A stretch of 64,000 nucleotides of DNA from CAIYRG01 sp965247505 (GTDB taxonomy: Bacteria > Pseudomonadota > Alphaproteobacteria > Micropepsales > Micropepsaceae). Location of the stretch: positions 3,472,001-3,536,000 of the forward strand of contig OZ252020.1 of NCBI GenBank assembly GCA_965247505.1. The letters run 5' to 3'. The stretch's first letter is position 1. Each line of letters begins with the position of its first letter. Below the pieces are notes generated by a model that was not told where the DNA came from, ran no database searches, and saw only the letters and a program-made list of their open reading frames with translations. This document shows, in pieces, positions 62,492-64,000 of this stretch. Both the position numbers and the translations under genes were made by a program.

Positions 62492-63346
62492 CTAGAAAGG
62501 CCGATCGCCCGCGATGACGGTGCGGTGCATGGTGCGCACATCGGGGTAGCTGTAACCGCCCGCGCCGCGATGTATGACGCAGCGATTGTCCCAGACCACC
62601 AAATCGCCGTCTTTCCATTTATGGGTATAGACGAATTCGGGTTTCACCTGATGATCAAAGAGAAACTCCAGAACCTCATCCGCCTCATTTTCGGCGACCC
62701 CCTCAATGCCGATAGTGAAGCGCTCAGAAACGTAAAGCGCTTTTTTCCCGGTGACCGGATGGGTGCGCGCCATCGGCCAAATCTGATCGGGAATCGCCTT
62801 TTGCATTTCGTAGTGATCTTTGGCGTCGGGACGCCGCTCTGAAACTTTCACCCGTTTATTTTTCAACTTACTCACGGCGTGAATGGCTTTGAGACCGGCG
62901 ATGCGCTCCTTCATTTCGTCGGGCAGCGTTTCATGGGCATGATACATATTGCCGAATTGCGTATCGCCTCCCACTTTTGGGTTTTGCTTTGAATGCAAAA
63001 TGGTCGCCATACTGGGCTTCTCGCGATGCGACGAATCGGAATGCCAGAAGTCGCCGCCATCGATAAGTCCGATGGGCTTGCCGTCTTTCAGATCATTGGA
63101 AAGGACGAGCACTTCCGGATAGTCGGAAAGTGTGTAACGCGCGTTGAGCTGATCCTCGAGCGGTCCGAGATGGCGGCTAAAATTAACGAGCTGTCCTGGC
63201 GTTAATTTTTGATTGCGGATAGCGATAACTTGATGGGCGTGAAACGCATCGAGAACGCCTTGCACTTGCGCAACATCCAGCGGTTTTGCCAGATCGATGC
63301 CGGTAATTTCCGCCCCCATAGTGGCGCCGATTTTGTTCACTTGCAT
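62492..63346 (-). CDS. TauD/TfdA-family Fe(II)/2-oxoglutarate dioxygenase
   Basis: A 284-residue cytosolic enzyme of the TauD/TfdA group. The iron ligands are visible as H102-x-D104 (FWHSDSS) and the distal H259 (NRCVIHRGAGGY), with a basic residue for 2-oxoglutarate at YPDVRTMHR. The family oxidises sulfonates, phenoxyacetates or other acids with loss of CO2 and succinate; the substrate is not readable from the sequence. The start at 63346 follows AGAGAG; a TTG 18 bases upstream would add six residues. It is divergent from the MFS transporter gene, with about 150 bp between the starts, which suggests a shared catabolic unit importing and oxidising one compound. Confidence 0.92.
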   Translation of the reverse strand: MQVNKIGATMGAEITGIDLAKPLDVAQVQGVLDAFHAHQVIAIRNQKLTPGQLVNFSRHLGPLEDQLNARYTLSDYPEVLVLSNDLKDGKPIGLIDGGDFWHSDSSHREKPSMATILHSKQNPKVGGDTQFGNMYHAHETLPDEMKERIAGLKAIHAVSKLKNKRVKVSERRPDAKDHYEMQKAIPDQIWPMARTHPVTGKKALYVSERFTIGIEGVAENEADEVLEFLFDHQVKPEFVYTHKWKDGDLVVWDNRCVIHRGAGGYSYPDVRTMHRTVIAGDRPF

Positions 63347-63495
63347 GGCGGAATTCTCTCTCAAAGTGCCCGCGAGCTCAAACCCAAACGCCCAGCCCTA
63401 TCGTCACGCATCTCGAAAAACACGCCGCTGGACATTGCATATAATCCGTTTTACGCCAAGGCTTAGTTGCTTTCAGCTGCTTTAGGAGGTTTTGC

Positions 63496-64000
63496 GTGGG
63501 GGAAGACAAGGTCTTCGCCAAAGTTGCTTGGCGCATCATTCCCTTCATGGGGTTGCTTTATCTGGTTGCCTTTCTTGACCGGGTGAATGTGGGCTTTGCC
63601 GCGCTGACTATGAACGAAGCCATCGGGCTGACGCCAGAGATGTTCGGGCTCGGTGCGGGCCTGTTCTTTTTCATTGGATATTTTCTGTTTGAGGTGCCGT
63701 CGAATGTCATTCTGTTGCGGGTCGGCGCGCGGATATGGATTTGCCGCATCATGCTGACCTGGGGTGCGATCTCCATGGCGATGGCGCTGGTACAGGGCCC
63801 TTATAGTTTCTACGGATTACGGTTCTTACTGGGACTTGCCGAGGCGGGTTTCGCACCCGGGATGTTGCTTTATCTGACCTTCTGGTTTCCGCCTGCTTTG
63901 CGCGCCCGCTACATGGCGTATTACCTCACGGCAATTCCACTAGCTGGTGTCATAGGCGCGCCGCTCTCGAGTCTCATACTCGAATCGATGCCGGGCGTTG
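63496..64000 (+). CDS. MFS transporter, ACS-type (runs off window)
   Basis: 168 codons from GTG 63496, which follows TTTAGGAGG. Five hydrophobic segments (about residues 14-35, 50-72, 80-98, 105-125 and 140-160) match the N-terminal half of the anion:cation symporter subfamily, with the family motifs LDRVNVGFAAL in helix 1 and FIGYFLFEVPSN in helix 2, plus the G-x-x-R-F-L-L-G-L-A-E-A-G signature in helix 4. Such transporters carry organic acids. Divergent from the dioxygenase gene at 62492. Confidence 0.9.
   Translation, partial: MGEDKVFAKVAWRIIPFMGLLYLVAFLDRVNVGFAALTMNEAIGLTPEMFGLGAGLFFFIGYFLFEVPSNVILLRVGARIWICRIMLTWGAISMAMALVQGPYSFYGLRFLLGLAEAGFAPGMLLYLTFWFPPALRARYMAYYLTAIPLAGVIGAPLSSLILESMPGV

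Overview
The window is an insertion-sequence graveyard in a proteobacterial, most likely alphaproteobacterial, genome. That placement is an inference from a DacF-type carboxypeptidase with SPOR domain, DUF6152, a FMN-binding glutamate-synthase-like protein, a P4-type integrase and conjugation-gene debris. About two thirds of the 64 kb is transposable-element sequence, and it separates islands of one or two chromosomal genes. No rRNA, tRNA or CRISPR array was seen.

Element families. IS3-type 1 (1512 bp) has eight copies, A-H, of which four are full length. IS3-type 2 (1256 bp) has three recognisable insertions with 3-bp target duplications plus one fragment. IS256 and IS30 are each present twice, plus an internally deleted mini-IS30. 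An integrase-core (IS481/IS3-like) element is present twice, both broken. There is one IS1182, one full IS1595 plus two fragments, one complete IS21 plus relics, and an IS630 fragment. IS6-type A and IS6-type B together account for about 18 whole, partial or relict copies. Two short non-coding element families, about 131 and 163 bp, carry IS6-like termini (GGCnTTGTCA) and look like MITEs.

Layout. 1-6516: a PPP-family phosphatase gene and IS3-type 1 repeated in tandem with a 2292-bp period. 6717-10557: integrase-core IS containing IS3-type 2 containing IS256. 10885-12615: exported protein with a regulatory-like domain, a CxxCH site and a Vgb-like propeller. 12690-16036: a run of short hairpin units interrupted by IS1182, mini-IS30 and IS30. 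16151-18734: IS debris and a DUF481 outer-membrane protein. 20246-21551: DUF6152 and formylglycine-generating-enzyme-like genes. 22272-23792: glutamate-synthase-like protein. 24003-31876: mosaic of IS6, IS1595, IS21, IS3, IS30 and IS630 around a CDGSH protein. 31986-34085: prolyl oligopeptidase. 34229-35926: remains of a conjugative element. 36411-39011: TonB-dependent receptor. 39165-45331: IS6, IS256, IS3 and IS21 with two unrecognised gene pieces. 46173-47417: integrase. 47792-49141: broken umuDC. 50858-52297: DacF-like carboxypeptidase. 52380-58909: IS6-rich region enclosing fragments of an HNH/Excalibur nuclease and a type ISP restriction enzyme. 58975-59601: intradiol dioxygenase. 59888-62460: IS3, IS1595 and a GNAT fragment. 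62492 to the end: TauD-family dioxygenase divergent from an MFS transporter.

The intact chromosomal genes suggest a heterotroph that exports peptidases and takes up and oxidises organic compounds (TonB receptor, prolyl oligopeptidase, intradiol dioxygenase, TauD/TfdA enzyme with an MFS transporter). Many neighbouring genes are interrupted or reduced to fragments by IS activity. I found no convincing intact new multi-gene system. The most novel signals are the two IS6-ended MITE families, the hairpin units used as targets by IS1182 and IS30 elements, and the IS-bounded phosphatase amplification.
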